From NCBI RefSeq assembly GCF_022489035.1, contig NZ_JAKVTV010000001.1:1332026-1396025 (forward strand): a stretch of 64,000 nt of DNA. Reading direction: 5' to 3'. Source of the DNA: Christiangramia lutea. GTDB lineage: Bacteria > Bacteroidota > Bacteroidia > Flavobacteriales > Flavobacteriaceae. This document shows positions 17,601 through 27,368 of the stretch, in pieces. Under the pieces are notes generated by a model that was given only the letters and a program-made list of their open reading frames with translations, did no database searches and was not told where the DNA came from. The position numbers and the translations under genes are program-made. Position 1 is the stretch's first letter, and each line of letters opens with the position of its first letter.

Positions 17601-20600
17601 AAGAATGAGGCTAGCATGTCTATAACCTATACACCTTCTGGGGTTGGGAACGAAAATGCAGAGATTACCCTTACCAGTTATAATGGGGATGTGCATACCT
17701 TTAATGTGTTTGGAGTAGGAACAGAGCCTGCCCAAATCGAAGCTGATCCTGCCGTAGTGAATTTTTCCGATTTAAGTGTTGGAGAAAATGCACAGGCAAG
17801 CATTACGCTTAAAAATACCGGAAAATATCCGTTACAATATGGTTTCCCGGCTTTTGCAGATGATGTAAGTCATATTGAAAACCTGCCGGAAAACGTCCAG
17901 CGATTTCCATATGTTATGGAGAAAATGCCATATGATGGCTATGAATTCAATGATATTTCTACCTCAGGTACAGAAGTAACTGAATTTTTCATTACCAATT
18001 CATTTAGTGAATTTTTCGAGGTTGATTTAGGTTTTGATTTTCCATATTTCGGTAACTCAGTTAATTCGCTTTACATTACCAAGCGTGGAATGCTAACTTT
18101 AGGAGAGGACGGTAATTTTAATACCTCTTCCCAGTTTCATGGCAAACATATGCCAGAAGGATACATTTCAGCCTTAAACAGAGAATGGGCTGTTGCCAAA
18201 GGTGGAAGTATTCATTACCTGCGTGAACAAGGAAAGTTCATTCTTCAGTATTCTAATGTTAGGCATGCTAATGATAGGGATAATGTAGCTATTACCTTCC
18301 AGATAGAACTTTATAACAATGGTGATATTAAGTTCATTTACGATAAGTTCGAAGGATTGTTTTCCTATCAGTTGAGAACATTCTATGCTGCTATCGAGAA
18401 TCAGTCGAAGAATGACGGAATTATAGTTAATTCCAGTTCAGACAATGTTCTTTTACCTATGCAACCGGGCCAGATTGTTCATATCCACAGTCCGGGTCTG
18501 GGATTAATTGGAAAAGTGGAAGAAGCAAAAGGAATGATCCAGCCTGGTGATTCCAAGGAAATCACTATTAGTCTGGACGGAGAGAAATTGATAGAAGGAA
18601 CGCACAAGGAATATATTTCAGTTCTTTCTAATGATCCATTTAACAGTTCTTTCCCTATCGAAGTAAATATCAACGTTGTTGACGGTGGGGAATCCAAACT
18701 GGTATTAAGTGAAACTGAAGTAGATTTTGGAGAAGTTTTCCAGACTTCAGAGGTTAGAGGTATCATTGGTGTAAAGAATGATGGATCCAAGCAAATAAGT
18801 ATAGACGATATTAGCTTTACAAACGGTCAGTTGAATTATGATGGTGAGACCAGTATGGTTATTGAACCAAATCAAACCCTGTATGTTGAATATACTTTGA
18901 ATACCGCAGATCGTGGACCTGTTAACGATACTCTTGTTATTACAGATGCTGCCGATGAGACTTATGAAGTAAGTTTTAAAGGAACTATTGTGAAAGCACC
19001 TGGCATTGAGGTAGTAGAGACTGCGTATTCAGAAATGATGAATTCAGATGAGGAACTGGTAAAAGCATTTAAGGTTACAAATACCGGAGAATCTACACTG
19101 GAATACGCTATTGCGGCAAGTGAGCACGTGACCGTTCAGGAGCCAGCTGCCCAGAACAACGTTCCAGAATTCACCTATGTACACCGTTCTACCTATGATG
19201 AAACCATGAAGCCTAACGCCCAGTGGATTAAACTGGAGGAAGAAGATAAAGTACAATTTTATCTATCTGAGGGTGATAATTGGGAAGTTCTTGATCTTCC
19301 ATTTGAATTCGAATTCTACCAGGAAAAATATGGTAAGATCTGGATGGGTACCCAGGGTATCTTAAGCTTTGATGAAATCGAGGATGAGTCAAGTTCTTAT
19401 TTTACACCTCCTAATGTTCCGCAGGATGATGAGTTAAACAACTTTATCGCTCCTTATTTCGCTGCCGGTGGACCAAATACCAGCCTTCCGGAAGATCAGT
19501 GGGGAAGATATATGAAGGCCTTTGAAGACAAGGTGGTATTCGAATGGAGAGGATATAATAACCTTTTCTACATTGGTAGTGAATTTAGTATCCAGGCAAT
19601 ACTTTACAAAAACGGAAAGATTAAGTTTCAATATAAGCATGATCCAAATCTGCCAATCAGAGCCTTTTATGGTTTAATTGGAATTGAGAGTAAAAATGGA
19701 GCTGATGGAACCCAAATTGCCTATTACCAGGATTATCTGGCCAATGGAGTTGCAGTAGAGTTCAGTCCTGCGGTTAAAGAAACCTTAGAAGCAGGTGAAT
19801 CCAGAGAATATGATCTTACTTTTAATACAATGGGCACCAATGCAGGCACCTATGAGGAGTCATTGAAAGTGATCAATAATACGCCGTTAACTCCTGAAGT
19901 AACCGTACCTATCGATCTAGAAGTAGCTGGCGAAGCAAAACTGGTCTTTATTCCGGATACGCTGGACCTGGGCGAAAAAATGGTTAGACCAGATGCAGCT
20001 TACCTAGCCGATGTGGCGTTTAAAAATACAGGAAAGAAGACTTTTACAGTTCATAATCTTAGAACCGAAGATGGTTCAACGGCACAGCTAGACCAGCTTA
20101 TCTATAACATCAGATGGGGGTGGCAATGGGTTCCGGTTAGACCTACCGATGAATTCACAATTGAACCCGGATTCGAATCTGAGACTTTCAGATTAACTGT
20201 GAGTCCTGATGGTCCAGATTCAGATTATACCAATAAAGTTCTTGTTGATACCGATTATGGGACTACCGAGGAAATGCTTGTTAAGGCAGATTTTAAATTG
20301 CCTCCAACATTTACGGTGAACAGCGAGGAAATCTATCACTTAGCATTTAATGATGATGTATATACGCATACCCTTAATCTGGGGAATGCTGAAGGACAGT
20401 CTCCACTGGTATATACTATTGGAATGAATTACCTTAGAAGTGATGTGATGCCAGCAGCAGCACCGCAAGATTCAGATAGCGATGCCATATTGTTACGTCA
20501 TGATTTAGACTTTGAGCCGAATAATTTGATCACGCAACTTGATGAAGAATTTGCAACGGTTCTTAATCATGATAACAAGGATAATCCGTGGACTTCTGTT

Positions 20601-22058
20601 GGATTTAACGGAACTAGTGAGTTTACAAGCTCTACGAGGTTCGTGGCACCTGAAACAGGATTCAATCTTTCGCACATTCAAACCTGGTATGCCTGGGGAG
20701 AGTGGCTGGAATCTGATTTGAAAGTTGAAATTCGAGTTGGTGATAATATTGAAAATGCAGATGTACTTTATAAAGAAACATTAAGTTATGTCGCAGAGGA
20801 AGAAAATGGAGATGGAGAGCTAATTACTCTGGATTTGGGTGAAACGGTAGAGCTGAATCCTTATGAGAAATTCTATGTGGTAATAACCTATCCACTCGGA
20901 GCCGGCTTCCCTCAGGGGGTAGCCTATGTAGATGCACACCAAAGTAACCGATTCAAATATTATAGTGGTGGTTTCTGGTGGGACATTGACGGTGCTGGAT
21001 TAGCCGACTCTGGTTGGATGGTTCGTGCGGCTGAAGTTGAAGTTGCTGAAAAGAACTGGTTATCAATTACCGGTGAAGCGAATGGTGATATACCTGCAGG
21101 AGGTAGTTTAGATACCAATATAGAGTTACATCCTGCAAGAGCTACTCAGCCAAATAACTATGCGATGCTTACTATCGAATCTAACGACCCAGATAGGGAG
21201 TTCGTAAGTATTCCGGTTACCCTGGATATTAACCAGGCGCCAGATCTTGTTGTTGATGACATGTACTATGTGAATGAGAACGAAACGCTTAATATAAGCC
21301 TTTCTACTTCAGATCTTGAAGGAGATGTGGTTGCCGGAGCCAGAATGGCAGAAAGCAATCCTAAGACTGAAATTAACTTCGCCGAAGGAATGGTAGACTT
21401 CTCATTCAGCCCAGATTTTGAGGATGCTGGTTTCCATACCTTTGATGTGATTCTAGAAGATGAGAATGGAATCGAAGGAACTTCTACTATCAAGGTTGAG
21501 GTGATCGATGTGAACAGGGCTCCTGAAGCTAACCTGATCGCAGACCAGACTCTTAACCTTTACACCGGGCAATATCGTCTGGATCTGAATTCAGTATTTA
21601 TCGATCCAGATGGAGACCAGGTAACTACATTGACTCCTACCGCAAGTAATGGAGTGGTTGAGATCTTCGTGAACGATAATAACATGCTGGTTAGCCCATC
21701 TGCTCTAGGTACCTCTACCATAACCCTTCAGGGTGTTGACGGAAGAGGAGGAGAGATCACTACCACTTTTGATGTACTTGTAGTAAACAAGGTTACCAAA
21801 GACAGTGATCTTGAAGAAAGCTGGAAAGTTCATCCAAACCCTGTTAACGAGGTGATGTACATTAAAATGTACAGCCCTGTCATGGAAAAGATGAGCATCA
21901 AATTTTATAATACACTTGGAGCCCTGGTTAAGACTTCTCAGTCTGAAGGATCAGATTCGATGATCGAAGTGCCAGTGGCCAACCTTAGTCCGGAAATATA
22001 CTTTGTAGAAATAACTACTGAGAATGCCCGTTCTGTAAAAAAGATTGTAAAAAATTAG
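14625..22058 (+). CDS. Giant subtilisin-like (S8) serine protease, T9SS type A cargo
   Basis: 2,477 residues from the ATG at 14625, which starts a clean signal peptide ending near NLMAQ. An in-frame ATG at 14463 would add 54 polar residues before it. Residue numbers below count from 14463. The S8 triad is complete: D260 (VAVVDGGVD), H315 (DHGTHVAGT) and S493 (GTSMATPHASG). Next come a fibronectin-III-like domain (~565-660), then a long series of beta-sandwich modules of the ASPM/SPD-2/Hydin and choice-of-anchor kind (LDFGSVFNG-, VNFSDLSVG-, VDFGEVFQT-type repeats). A cadherin-like pair follows (~2,260-2,440), then a T9SS sorting domain (~2,455-2,531; HPNPVNE, SPEIYFVEI, final KKIVKN). The product should be exported and fixed on the cell surface. 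A PorV-family gene sits just upstream. Confidence 0.9.
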   Translation: MNKITQFFKKLGILTMMLWLAGSLNLMAQNSDFVPGKVRIKIKPDKVELVVKDLNKASANGVLKTGLSSFDKISARYSASKMRRLFPHAGKNEEKHIKHGLHLWYEINVQTEANMEAVAREYGGNEYIITAEPIRQKSVNTSGVTLAENPAAPTMETVTNDPYLQDQWHLSNDASLEGSVAGSDINAPKAWDISMGTSNVIVAVVDGGVDTDHEDLKDNMWINTAELNGIPGEDDDFNGYIDDIYGYNFAENQGEITDQDHGTHVAGTVAATSNNGKGVAGVAGGSGNGDGVKIISAQVFSNNGSGSFAPAIVYGADNGAVISQNSWGYQSAGAFEQAVLDAIDYFIEEAGHYPGSPMKGGVVLFAAGNNGKDEIHYPSYYDQTIAIASTGTNYAKADYSNYGSWVDLTTTGGNVRQGSKSQVLSTLPDNRYGYMQGTSMATPHASGIAALVISKYGSETFTNEDLKKRLFTGVREIESYNPDFKGKLGLGFMDAYLALAPNDEQAPATISDLSLLGTSEDFATLNFTVPTDAGDLTPYAYRLMWSKNTDMSEASEMTIKNDFREVGDLIETTVEDLDFETTYYFSIVAIDRWENASAMSNVVEATTNQGPDIATDLANLNFEIDTQVDTNALDTIKILNKQSGILNWNAETRQVSNSPSYTSAALPARGTTINPSQLTVKKEPVELIQKFETRGAVQNSWEASEKKFFGSNPIYIIGEIDTTATNSSATRFTVEEPDGFNLTSVKAYLNLDQEDGPAVLEIYKGEEIKEDNLIYSDDQFRGRDENDSRFHTNSLNEQLFFEQGETFWIVIHVPAGNLYPLGVGPELSPEHSDKALMSFDLGETWVPLAGAMDNDQFVWAVTALSQIEPLYKYVNLTPNEGQILGEGELDMEVAVDASQLINGNYKSNIVINSNDSDTPIHRVPAEVKVTGHKPVLSTNNILDFGSVFNGLSSTKEMTIQNTGLGRFRTQSITSSSPNFVVNTSVWSLNVAAKNEASMSITYTPSGVGNENAEITLTSYNGDVHTFNVFGVGTEPAQIEADPAVVNFSDLSVGENAQASITLKNTGKYPLQYGFPAFADDVSHIENLPENVQRFPYVMEKMPYDGYEFNDISTSGTEVTEFFITNSFSEFFEVDLGFDFPYFGNSVNSLYITKRGMLTLGEDGNFNTSSQFHGKHMPEGYISALNREWAVAKGGSIHYLREQGKFILQYSNVRHANDRDNVAITFQIELYNNGDIKFIYDKFEGLFSYQLRTFYAAIENQSKNDGIIVNSSSDNVLLPMQPGQIVHIHSPGLGLIGKVEEAKGMIQPGDSKEITISLDGEKLIEGTHKEYISVLSNDPFNSSFPIEVNINVVDGGESKLVLSETEVDFGEVFQTSEVRGIIGVKNDGSKQISIDDISFTNGQLNYDGETSMVIEPNQTLYVEYTLNTADRGPVNDTLVITDAADETYEVSFKGTIVKAPGIEVVETAYSEMMNSDEELVKAFKVTNTGESTLEYAIAASEHVTVQEPAAQNNVPEFTYVHRSTYDETMKPNAQWIKLEEEDKVQFYLSEGDNWEVLDLPFEFEFYQEKYGKIWMGTQGILSFDEIEDESSSYFTPPNVPQDDELNNFIAPYFAAGGPNTSLPEDQWGRYMKAFEDKVVFEWRGYNNLFYIGSEFSIQAILYKNGKIKFQYKHDPNLPIRAFYGLIGIESKNGADGTQIAYYQDYLANGVAVEFSPAVKETLEAGESREYDLTFNTMGTNAGTYEESLKVINNTPLTPEVTVPIDLEVAGEAKLVFIPDTLDLGEKMVRPDAAYLADVAFKNTGKKTFTVHNLRTEDGSTAQLDQLIYNIRWGWQWVPVRPTDEFTIEPGFESETFRLTVSPDGPDSDYTNKVLVDTDYGTTEEMLVKADFKLPPTFTVNSEEIYHLAFNDDVYTHTLNLGNAEGQSPLVYTIGMNYLRSDVMPAAAPQDSDSDAILLRHDLDFEPNNLITQLDEEFATVLNHDNKDNPWTSVGFNGTSEFTSSTRFVAPETGFNLSHIQTWYAWGEWLESDLKVEIRVGDNIENADVLYKETLSYVAEEENGDGELITLDLGETVELNPYEKFYVVITYPLGAGFPQGVAYVDAHQSNRFKYYSGGFWWDIDGAGLADSGWMVRAAEVEVAEKNWLSITGEANGDIPAGGSLDTNIELHPARATQPNNYAMLTIESNDPDREFVSIPVTLDINQAPDLVVDDMYYVNENETLNISLSTSDLEGDVVAGARMAESNPKTEINFAEGMVDFSFSPDFEDAGFHTFDVILEDENGIEGTSTIKVEVIDVNRAPEANLIADQTLNLYTGQYRLDLNSVFIDPDGDQVTTLTPTASNGVVEIFVNDNNMLVSPSALGTSTITLQGVDGRGGEITTTFDVLVVNKVTKDSDLEESWKVHPNPVNEVMYIKMYSPVMEKMSIKFYNTLGALVKTSQSEGSDSMIEVPVANLSPEIYFVEITTENARSVKKIVKN

Positions 22059-22082
22059 TTTGATTTAAATTCCATTCTTTTT

Positions 22083-22116
22083 AACCCGGCTCTATTATAG
22101 AGCCGGGTTTTTTTTA
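22083..22116 (+). terminator. Terminator after the S8 protease gene
   Basis: AACCCGGCTCTA and TAGAGCCGGGTT form a perfect 12-bp stem with a 3-base loop, followed by a T run. It is the strongest terminator in the window. Confidence 0.95.
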
Positions 22117-22350
22117 TGTGGTTTTAAATACAGAATGCAGGCTTTTCCCATATTCTTATAAGTTGCTTTAAATATCTTTTAATAAAGATTTCCTGTAGGT
22201 GTTTTGAGTAATTATCTGATATTCAGTGAGTGGAAAAATGCTGTTTAACGAAAAAATACGTGATATATCGATATTTTTATTACTTTAGTTTCATAACACT
22301 TTAATTTTTTTCCAATTTCTAAATTGAATATTAACCTAATAACTAACCAA

Positions 22351-23613
22351 ATGAAAAAAAATTATCTATTCTGCATGCTCCTTGCATGTGGCCTTTCCTT
22401 TACCAGCTGTCAGAAAGAAGATTCGATGCCAAATCCTGAAGCCTCAGAAATGAAGGATTTTAGTATTGAGGACCTTATTGATATGAAAGAAAATGGGATT
22501 AGCGATAATGAGATCTTTCAGATTTTCAATAAAAAGGCTAAAACCTTACCTACGCTAAATTCTAATAAGAACGCTGAAGCTTCTGGTGCTCTAATTGCAT
22601 ACGATGATGAAAAATCATTCTCTGCTTTATGTGAAAATATGAAACTTGAGAATTTTGACAAGGCAGACGCATTCAATTTTGTTCCTTTTTCCGGCCATCT
22701 TAACTCTGCAACTTCCAATGCAATATTTTCGGAAGGCAGCATAGAAGAAGGATTAAACTTCAAATCTGAAAATAGTCAGTTGTTAATTGCCAATTTCGCA
22801 CCGGCACAGCCTGCGATAGATAAGGTTCTGGCTATTGCTACTACAGATGATCTTGTAATTGAATTCAGTTCAGATGTAAATTATGTAGGATTCGAATTAT
22901 ACAACATAAACTTTAACGGCTTTAAAAGTTTTACTATTGAGGCCTATGGAGAATCTGGATTAATCGGTTCTGTTGTTCGAAGTTCCCAACTTCTTGGGGG
23001 AACCTATGTAGGAATTGAAGCAGAAGAAAAAATTACTTATGTGAAAATTTATTCTGATGCTAGAGGTACTCCTGGAATTGATAATGTAAGCTTTGGAGCC
23101 TGTTTCAAGGTTGCAGACACAGATGGCGATGGAATTAATGATGAGGATGATAACTGTCCTGCAGTACCAAATCCAGATCAACTGGATACCGATGGTGACG
23201 GAATGGGAGATGTGTGTGACGAAGATGATGATAATGACGGAGTCTTAGATTCAGAAGATAACTGTAGCCTTACCGAAAATAGCGACCAGGCAGATTTTGA
23301 TGGAGATGGTTTGGGTGATGCCTGTGATGATGATATTGATGGTGATGGATGTTTGAACGAAGATGACGCTTTTGCTAATTCAGATACAAGCGAAACCATT
23401 GTGATCAATGGATGTGATAGTGGTGTGGCGAATCTTGTTACCTCAACTTGCGGTGTAACTATGGCCGATGTGATTTCTGAGGCATATGCTGAGGCAAAAA
23501 ATCAGGGCCAGTTTGTTAAGACAGTTGCTAAACTTACCAATGACTGGAGAAAAGAAGGCTTTATTACAAATAAGGATAAAGGTCGTATCCAAAGTTGTGC
23601 AGCTGGAAAATAA
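22351..23613 (+). CDS. Lipoprotein with thrombospondin type 3 calcium-binding repeats
   Basis: 420 residues from the ATG at 22351. A TTG 27 bases upstream is in frame but would spoil the signal. Lipoprotein signal [20 protein letters not shown], with the lipid-carrying Cys at residue 20. The middle part (~residues 80-250) looks like a beta-sandwich of the PEP-CTERM/choice-of-anchor kind. At ~255-345 are at least four thrombospondin-type-3 units ([35 protein letters not shown]), each rich in Asp for calcium. The C-terminal ~60 residues form a small helical segment with two cysteines. It probably sits on the outer membrane or cell surface. It is a single gene between strong terminators, and its function is unknown. 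Confidence 0.82.
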   Translation: MKKNYLFCMLLACGLSFTSCQKEDSMPNPEASEMKDFSIEDLIDMKENGISDNEIFQIFNKKAKTLPTLNSNKNAEASGALIAYDDEKSFSALCENMKLENFDKADAFNFVPFSGHLNSATSNAIFSEGSIEEGLNFKSENSQLLIANFAPAQPAIDKVLAIATTDDLVIEFSSDVNYVGFELYNINFNGFKSFTIEAYGESGLIGSVVRSSQLLGGTYVGIEAEEKITYVKIYSDARGTPGIDNVSFGACFKVADTDGDGINDEDDNCPAVPNPDQLDTDGDGMGDVCDEDDDNDGVLDSEDNCSLTENSDQADFDGDGLGDACDDDIDGDGCLNEDDAFANSDTSETIVINGCDSGVANLVTSTCGVTMADVISEAYAEAKNQGQFVKTVAKLTNDWRKEGFITNKDKGRIQSCAAGK

Positions 23614-23647
23614 GAAAATTAGAATATAGAATAGAGAATAGAATAAG

Positions 23648-23674
23648 AAAAGCCCTTGGAAAAGGGCTTTTTTT
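23648..23674 (+). terminator. Terminator after the lipoprotein gene
   Basis: AAAGCCCTT-GGAA-AAGGGCTTT is a perfect 9-bp stem with a GGAA loop, followed by T residues. Confidence 0.9.
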
Positions 23675-24295
23675 GTTCTAATAACTCATTGAATTGGTAG
23701 TTGTTCTTACTTTTAACTATTTCCAAACTCCATGAAACCTTTGAATCTGCTGATGTAGTATAGAATTCTCTAATAAAATATTTTAAACTCTTTAAGATTC
23801 AGCAGTTTATATTCCAGAGACATGTTAAAATTTATTAAATTATATTATTCATATTTTTTTCTTTCATTTTGTTCAATAAGCCTATTAAATGATTTAATAT
23901 AAGTAAGATTTTTATTGATAATTCAAACAAAATTGGAATTTCATCTAATTTACTATTCCTCTAGGTGATTGATATTCAGAATTTTAACAGTTGTATATTT
24001 GGTAAATGGGATCAAATATTTAAATTTATCTTAAAATTAGTTTAAAACCTAGCAGACTAATTAACCCTACATTTAACATAAATTACCCAAATCTTTTTTG
24101 CTTTATTCTTTTTTCAAGGGCGATCTGTTTTGTGACTCTTGTGGCGAAGCCATAAATTTTTCAGAAGTCATTTTTAGAAAAGAATATAATTTACCCTCCC
24201 CCCGAAGATTATAAGTACTGAAAGCTGCTTTTCATTCTATTTTTTTGAAAGCTGACTTTTAGAAAAACTAATTCTAACCAAAAAATTATGTTAGT
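23675..24295 (+). other. Long AT-rich region upstream of the polysaccharide locus
   Basis: About 620 bases with no ORF that looks real. It must hold the promoter of the NusG-like gene and perhaps of the whole locus. One promoter-like pair is visible (see 23969-24001). The last 200 bases contain a GC-richer block (24115-24155) that may be part of a long leader. I see no repeat or invertible element that would suggest phase variation. Confidence 0.5.
23969..24001 (+). promoter_or_regulatory. Candidate promoter of the polysaccharide locus
   Basis: TTG (23969-23971), a 22-base spacer and TATATTTG (23994-24001), an exact -7 match. The spacer is a little long and the distance to the first start codon is ~295 bases, which would leave a long 5' leader. 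Confidence 0.35.
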
Positions 24296-24778
24296 ATGGG
24301 ATGGTATGTTTTGTACACTAAACGTAAATCTGAAATTAGGGTAGCCAATAGTTTAGCAAATGCCAATTTTGAAGTTTACTGTCCTACCGTTAAGGAAGTA
24401 AGACAATGGAGTGACAGAAAGAAGAAGGTGGAGAGCCCTCTGTTTAAATCATATATTTTTATACGTTTAAAAGAAAGCAACCGGGCCAAGGTATTTGGTT
24501 TTCCAGGTGTGATCCGTTATCTATACTGGCTGGGAAGACCCGCAATTGCCAGGGATGAGGAAATAGATATTATTAAGGACTGGCTGGAAAATGACGATTA
24601 TGATGCTTTTGAGGTCAACGGTATTTCCCCAGGGGATAGAGTGAAAATTAAATCTGGTCCCTTTCAGGACAAAGAAGGTGTTATCCAGGAAATAGGTTCC
24701 AAAAGACTCAGACTTATATTAAGAGATATGGGAATCACCATAAATGTAAGAATTAAGGAGTTATCTATACAGGGCTAA
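24296..24778 (+). CDS. NusG-like transcription antiterminator (UpxY/RfaH type)
   Basis: 160 residues. The N-terminal NGN domain (~1-105) starts with WYVLYTKRKSEIRVANSLAN, a typical NusG opening, and carries the FKSYIFIRL strand. The KOW motif follows at about residues 109-135 (ISPGDRVKIKSGPFQDKEG). Specialised NusG paralogues at the head of capsule or exopolysaccharide operons in Bacteroidota (UpxY in Bacteroides) let RNA polymerase read through early terminators of their own long operon. This gene is the first of a ~28-kb one-way polysaccharide locus, with a hairpin-rich leader right behind it, so that role fits well. It is not the housekeeping nusG, which would be next to ribosomal protein genes. 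Confidence 0.88.
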   Translation: MGWYVLYTKRKSEIRVANSLANANFEVYCPTVKEVRQWSDRKKKVESPLFKSYIFIRLKESNRAKVFGFPGVIRYLYWLGRPAIARDEEIDIIKDWLENDDYDAFEVNGISPGDRVKIKSGPFQDKEGVIQEIGSKRLRLILRDMGITINVRIKELSIQG

Positions 24779-24842
24779 CCGTTAGTCTGTTTTATGTGTT
24801 TCTTATCTGATAAAACAAGGTTTTTCCGATTAAAAATTCAGG

Positions 24843-24934
24843 TCCAAAAGACTTTTTGGATGTTGGGCATTATTGTTTAAACAATACTAATAGCCTCACG
24901 ATATACTAAAGTTCTCTACACCCTACCAGAGAAC
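24843..24934 (+). promoter_or_regulatory. Hairpin-rich leader between the NusG-like gene and gmd
   Basis: Three perfect inverted repeats follow one another: TCCAAAA-GACT-TTTTGGA (24843-24860), the 16-base palindrome TATTGTTTAAACAATA (24871-24886) and GTTCTCT-N10-AGAGAAC (24911-24934). None has a strong T run behind it, so they are not plain terminators. They could be pause or recruitment sites for the NusG-like protein. Confidence 0.4.
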
Positions 24935-24967
24935 AATTACCCAATTTATTTATTAAAACAAAGCGAT

Positions 24968-26080
24968 ATGAAAGTTGCTCTAATTACCGGAGTTACCGGT
25001 CAGGATGGCGCCTATCTTAGCGAATTCCTTTTGGGAAAAGGGTATATTGTTCATGGCCTTAAGCGAAGGTCTTCACAATTCAATACCGATAGAATAGACC
25101 ATATTTATCAAGATCCGCATCTTAAGAATAGAAATTTTATTCTTCATTATGGTGACATGACTGATAGTACTTCGGTAATTCGGCTGATTCAGCAAATCCA
25201 GCCTGATGAAATTTATAATCTGGCTGCAATGAGCCATGTAAAAGTTTCTTTCGAAATTCCCGAATATACTGGAAATACAGATGCATTGGGCGTTCTGCGA
25301 ATCCTGGATGCTGTAAGACTGTTGGGTCTGGAAAAAAAGACCAGGGTTTACCAGGCTTCAACTTCAGAACTATATGGGAAGGTTTTGGAAGTCCCGCAAA
25401 CAGAGAAAACTCCTTTTTATCCTCGAAGCCCTTACGCCATCGCTAAAATGTATGGGTACTGGATAACAGTTAATTACCGGGAGGCATACGGTATGTTCGC
25501 CTGTAATGGAATCTTATTCAATCATGAATCACCAATTAGGGGTGAAACTTTCGTTACCCGGAAAATCACTCGCGCAGTTTCCAGGATTGCCCTGGGACTC
25601 CAGGATAAGATATACCTTGGAAATCTTGATGCCAGAAGAGATTGGGGACATGCCCGGGACTTTGTTAGAATGATGTGGATGATACTTCAAGCGGAAAAAC
25701 CGGAAGACTGGGTGATCGCAACTGGTAAATCTACCAGTGTAAGAGAATTTGTAAAAATGTCGTTTGGTGAAATAGGAGTAGAACTTGATTTTCAAGGTAG
25801 GGGTCTCGAAGAAAAGGCTTTTGTGAAATATTGCTCTAACCCAGATTATCAAATTGAAATAGGTAAGGAAATTCTTTCTATTGATCCCCGTTACTTCCGG
25901 CCTGCCGAAGTAGAGCTATTAGTTGGAGATTCATCGAAAGCTCGTGAAAAATTAGGTTGGCAACCAGAATTTGATCTACATGATCTAATAAAGGAAATGA
26001 TGGAAAGTGATCTTAAGCTAATGAGAAAGGAGAAATATCTGAATGAAGTTGGTTTCAAAACCTATAATTATTACGAATAG
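24968..26080 (+). CDS. gmd: GDP-mannose 4,6-dehydratase
   Basis: 370 residues, normal length. It makes GDP-4-keto-6-deoxymannose from GDP-mannose, the first step to GDP-L-fucose, in the cytoplasm. An extended SDR: the NAD(P) motif [10 protein letters not shown] near residue 8, the [10 protein letters not shown] active-site block and the catalytic pair Y156/K160 in [12 protein letters not shown]. The [20 protein letters not shown] segment is typical of Gmd. The stop is immediately followed by the ATG of the next gene (no gap), so the two are tightly coupled. Its usual partner fcl is one gene further on. Confidence 0.95.
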   Translation: MKVALITGVTGQDGAYLSEFLLGKGYIVHGLKRRSSQFNTDRIDHIYQDPHLKNRNFILHYGDMTDSTSVIRLIQQIQPDEIYNLAAMSHVKVSFEIPEYTGNTDALGVLRILDAVRLLGLEKKTRVYQASTSELYGKVLEVPQTEKTPFYPRSPYAIAKMYGYWITVNYREAYGMFACNGILFNHESPIRGETFVTRKITRAVSRIALGLQDKIYLGNLDARRDWGHARDFVRMMWMILQAEKPEDWVIATGKSTSVREFVKMSFGEIGVELDFQGRGLEEKAFVKYCSNPDYQIEIGKEILSIDPRYFRPAEVELLVGDSSKAREKLGWQPEFDLHDLIKEMMESDLKLMRKEKYLNEVGFKTYNYYE

Positions 26081-27337
26081 ATGCGAAATAAAACAGATTA
26101 TAACTGTGATTATCTCATAATAGGAGCTGGGATTATGGGTATGACCATAGCCTATGAGATCCTGGAAGAACTACCCACCGCCAGTATTGCCATTATTGAA
26201 AAGGAAGCGGAGGTAGGCAAGCACGCAAGTGGCAGGAATAGTGGAGTATTGCATGCCGGGTTCTATTATACTCCAGATTCTTTGAAAGCTCGATTTACCA
26301 GGGACGGTAACAGGCTTATGAAGGAATTTTGCAAAGCCAATGGAATAAATATCAATAACTGTAAGAAGGTAGTGGTAGCAAAGGATGAAGAGGAACTACA
26401 GTCTTTATTTGAACTCGAAAGAAGGGGAAGAAAGAATGGAGTGGATCTAGCCTTGATAAGCGAAGAAGAGCTTCATGAGATCGAGCCGAATGCAAAAACA
26501 TACAGGAAAGCACTCTATTCTCCAACCACAGCGACGGTAGATCCTCTCGAGGTTTGTTTGAAGATTAAAGAAGTCCTTCAGGAAAAGGGAGTTCGATTCT
26601 TTTTAGATTGCAGGTATACTGGTAATTCTGAAGATAATGTGTTTACTACCCGTGGTATATTCAGTGCAGGATTTATAATAAATACTGCCGGTTTATATGC
26701 AGATCTAATTGCCCGGGATTTTGGCTTTTCCCGTTATTACACCATAATACCATTCAAGGGGAGGTATTTAAAATATAATGGGGATGATATGCCCGTAAAA
26801 ATGAATATTTATCCCGTACCTAATCTAAAGAATCCATTTCTGGGAATTCATTATACCATCACCTCAAATAATGAGGTCAAAATTGGGCCTTCTGCTATGC
26901 CGGCATTCTGGAGAGAAAATTATGGTGGATTAAGTAAATTTAATTTAAATGAATTTCTGAACATAATATACTTCGAGTTTATCCTGTTTGTTCGAAATTC
27001 CTTCAATTTTAGATCACTTGCCTGGAGTGAAATAAAAAAATCAAATAAAAAGTATTTTTCAGGATTGGCTAAAAAACTGGTCTTGAAATGCGATATCGAA
27101 AACTTTAACCAATGGGCCCAACCGGGGATCAGAGCTCAACTGCTTAATAAACGAACCTTTAAATTAGAAATGGACTTTATTATGGAAGGCGACGAAAGGT
27201 CTCTTCATGTCCTAAATGCCGTTTCGCCAGCCTTTACTTGCAGTTTTGCTCTCGCTAAATATATAGTGAAAGAGAAGTTACCTGCAGAAATTATTGAACA
27301 GAGGACTAAGCAGGTTAAATCAGTAGAAATAAATTAG
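26081..27337 (+). CDS. LhgO-like FAD-dependent oxidoreductase inside the fucose genes
   Basis: 418 residues. An N-terminal FAD-binding Rossmann motif, YLIIGAGIMGMTIAYEI, is followed by KHASGRNSGVLHAGFYYTPD, the signature of L-2-hydroxyglutarate oxidase (LhgO/YgaF) and its DAO-family relatives. The C-terminal substrate region (roughly residues 280-370) is divergent and rich in Asn, Phe and Lys. The gene starts directly at the base after the gmd stop and lies 31 bases before fcl, so it is co-translated with GDP-fucose synthesis. Oxidation of a hydroxyl on a sugar or on a glycan-linked hydroxy acid is my inference. True LhgO activity has no evident place in this locus. Confidence 0.75.
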   Translation: MRNKTDYNCDYLIIGAGIMGMTIAYEILEELPTASIAIIEKEAEVGKHASGRNSGVLHAGFYYTPDSLKARFTRDGNRLMKEFCKANGININNCKKVVVAKDEEELQSLFELERRGRKNGVDLALISEEELHEIEPNAKTYRKALYSPTTATVDPLEVCLKIKEVLQEKGVRFFLDCRYTGNSEDNVFTTRGIFSAGFIINTAGLYADLIARDFGFSRYYTIIPFKGRYLKYNGDDMPVKMNIYPVPNLKNPFLGIHYTITSNNEVKIGPSAMPAFWRENYGGLSKFNLNEFLNIIYFEFILFVRNSFNFRSLAWSEIKKSNKKYFSGLAKKLVLKCDIENFNQWAQPGIRAQLLNKRTFKLEMDFIMEGDERSLHVLNAVSPAFTCSFALAKYIVKEKLPAEIIEQRTKQVKSVEIN

Positions 27338-27368
27338 AAAGGATCCTACAAGACCAATAATTACAATT

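Noticed and set aside
22324..22350. TTG start 27 bases before the TSP3 lipoprotein ATG.
   Set aside because: It would put nine polar residues before an otherwise perfect lipoprotein signal. The ATG at 22351 fits.
23675..24295. Invertible promoter of the kind that switches Bacteroides capsules.
   Set aside because: I found no pair of inverted repeats flanking the promoter region, and no invertase gene is adjacent.
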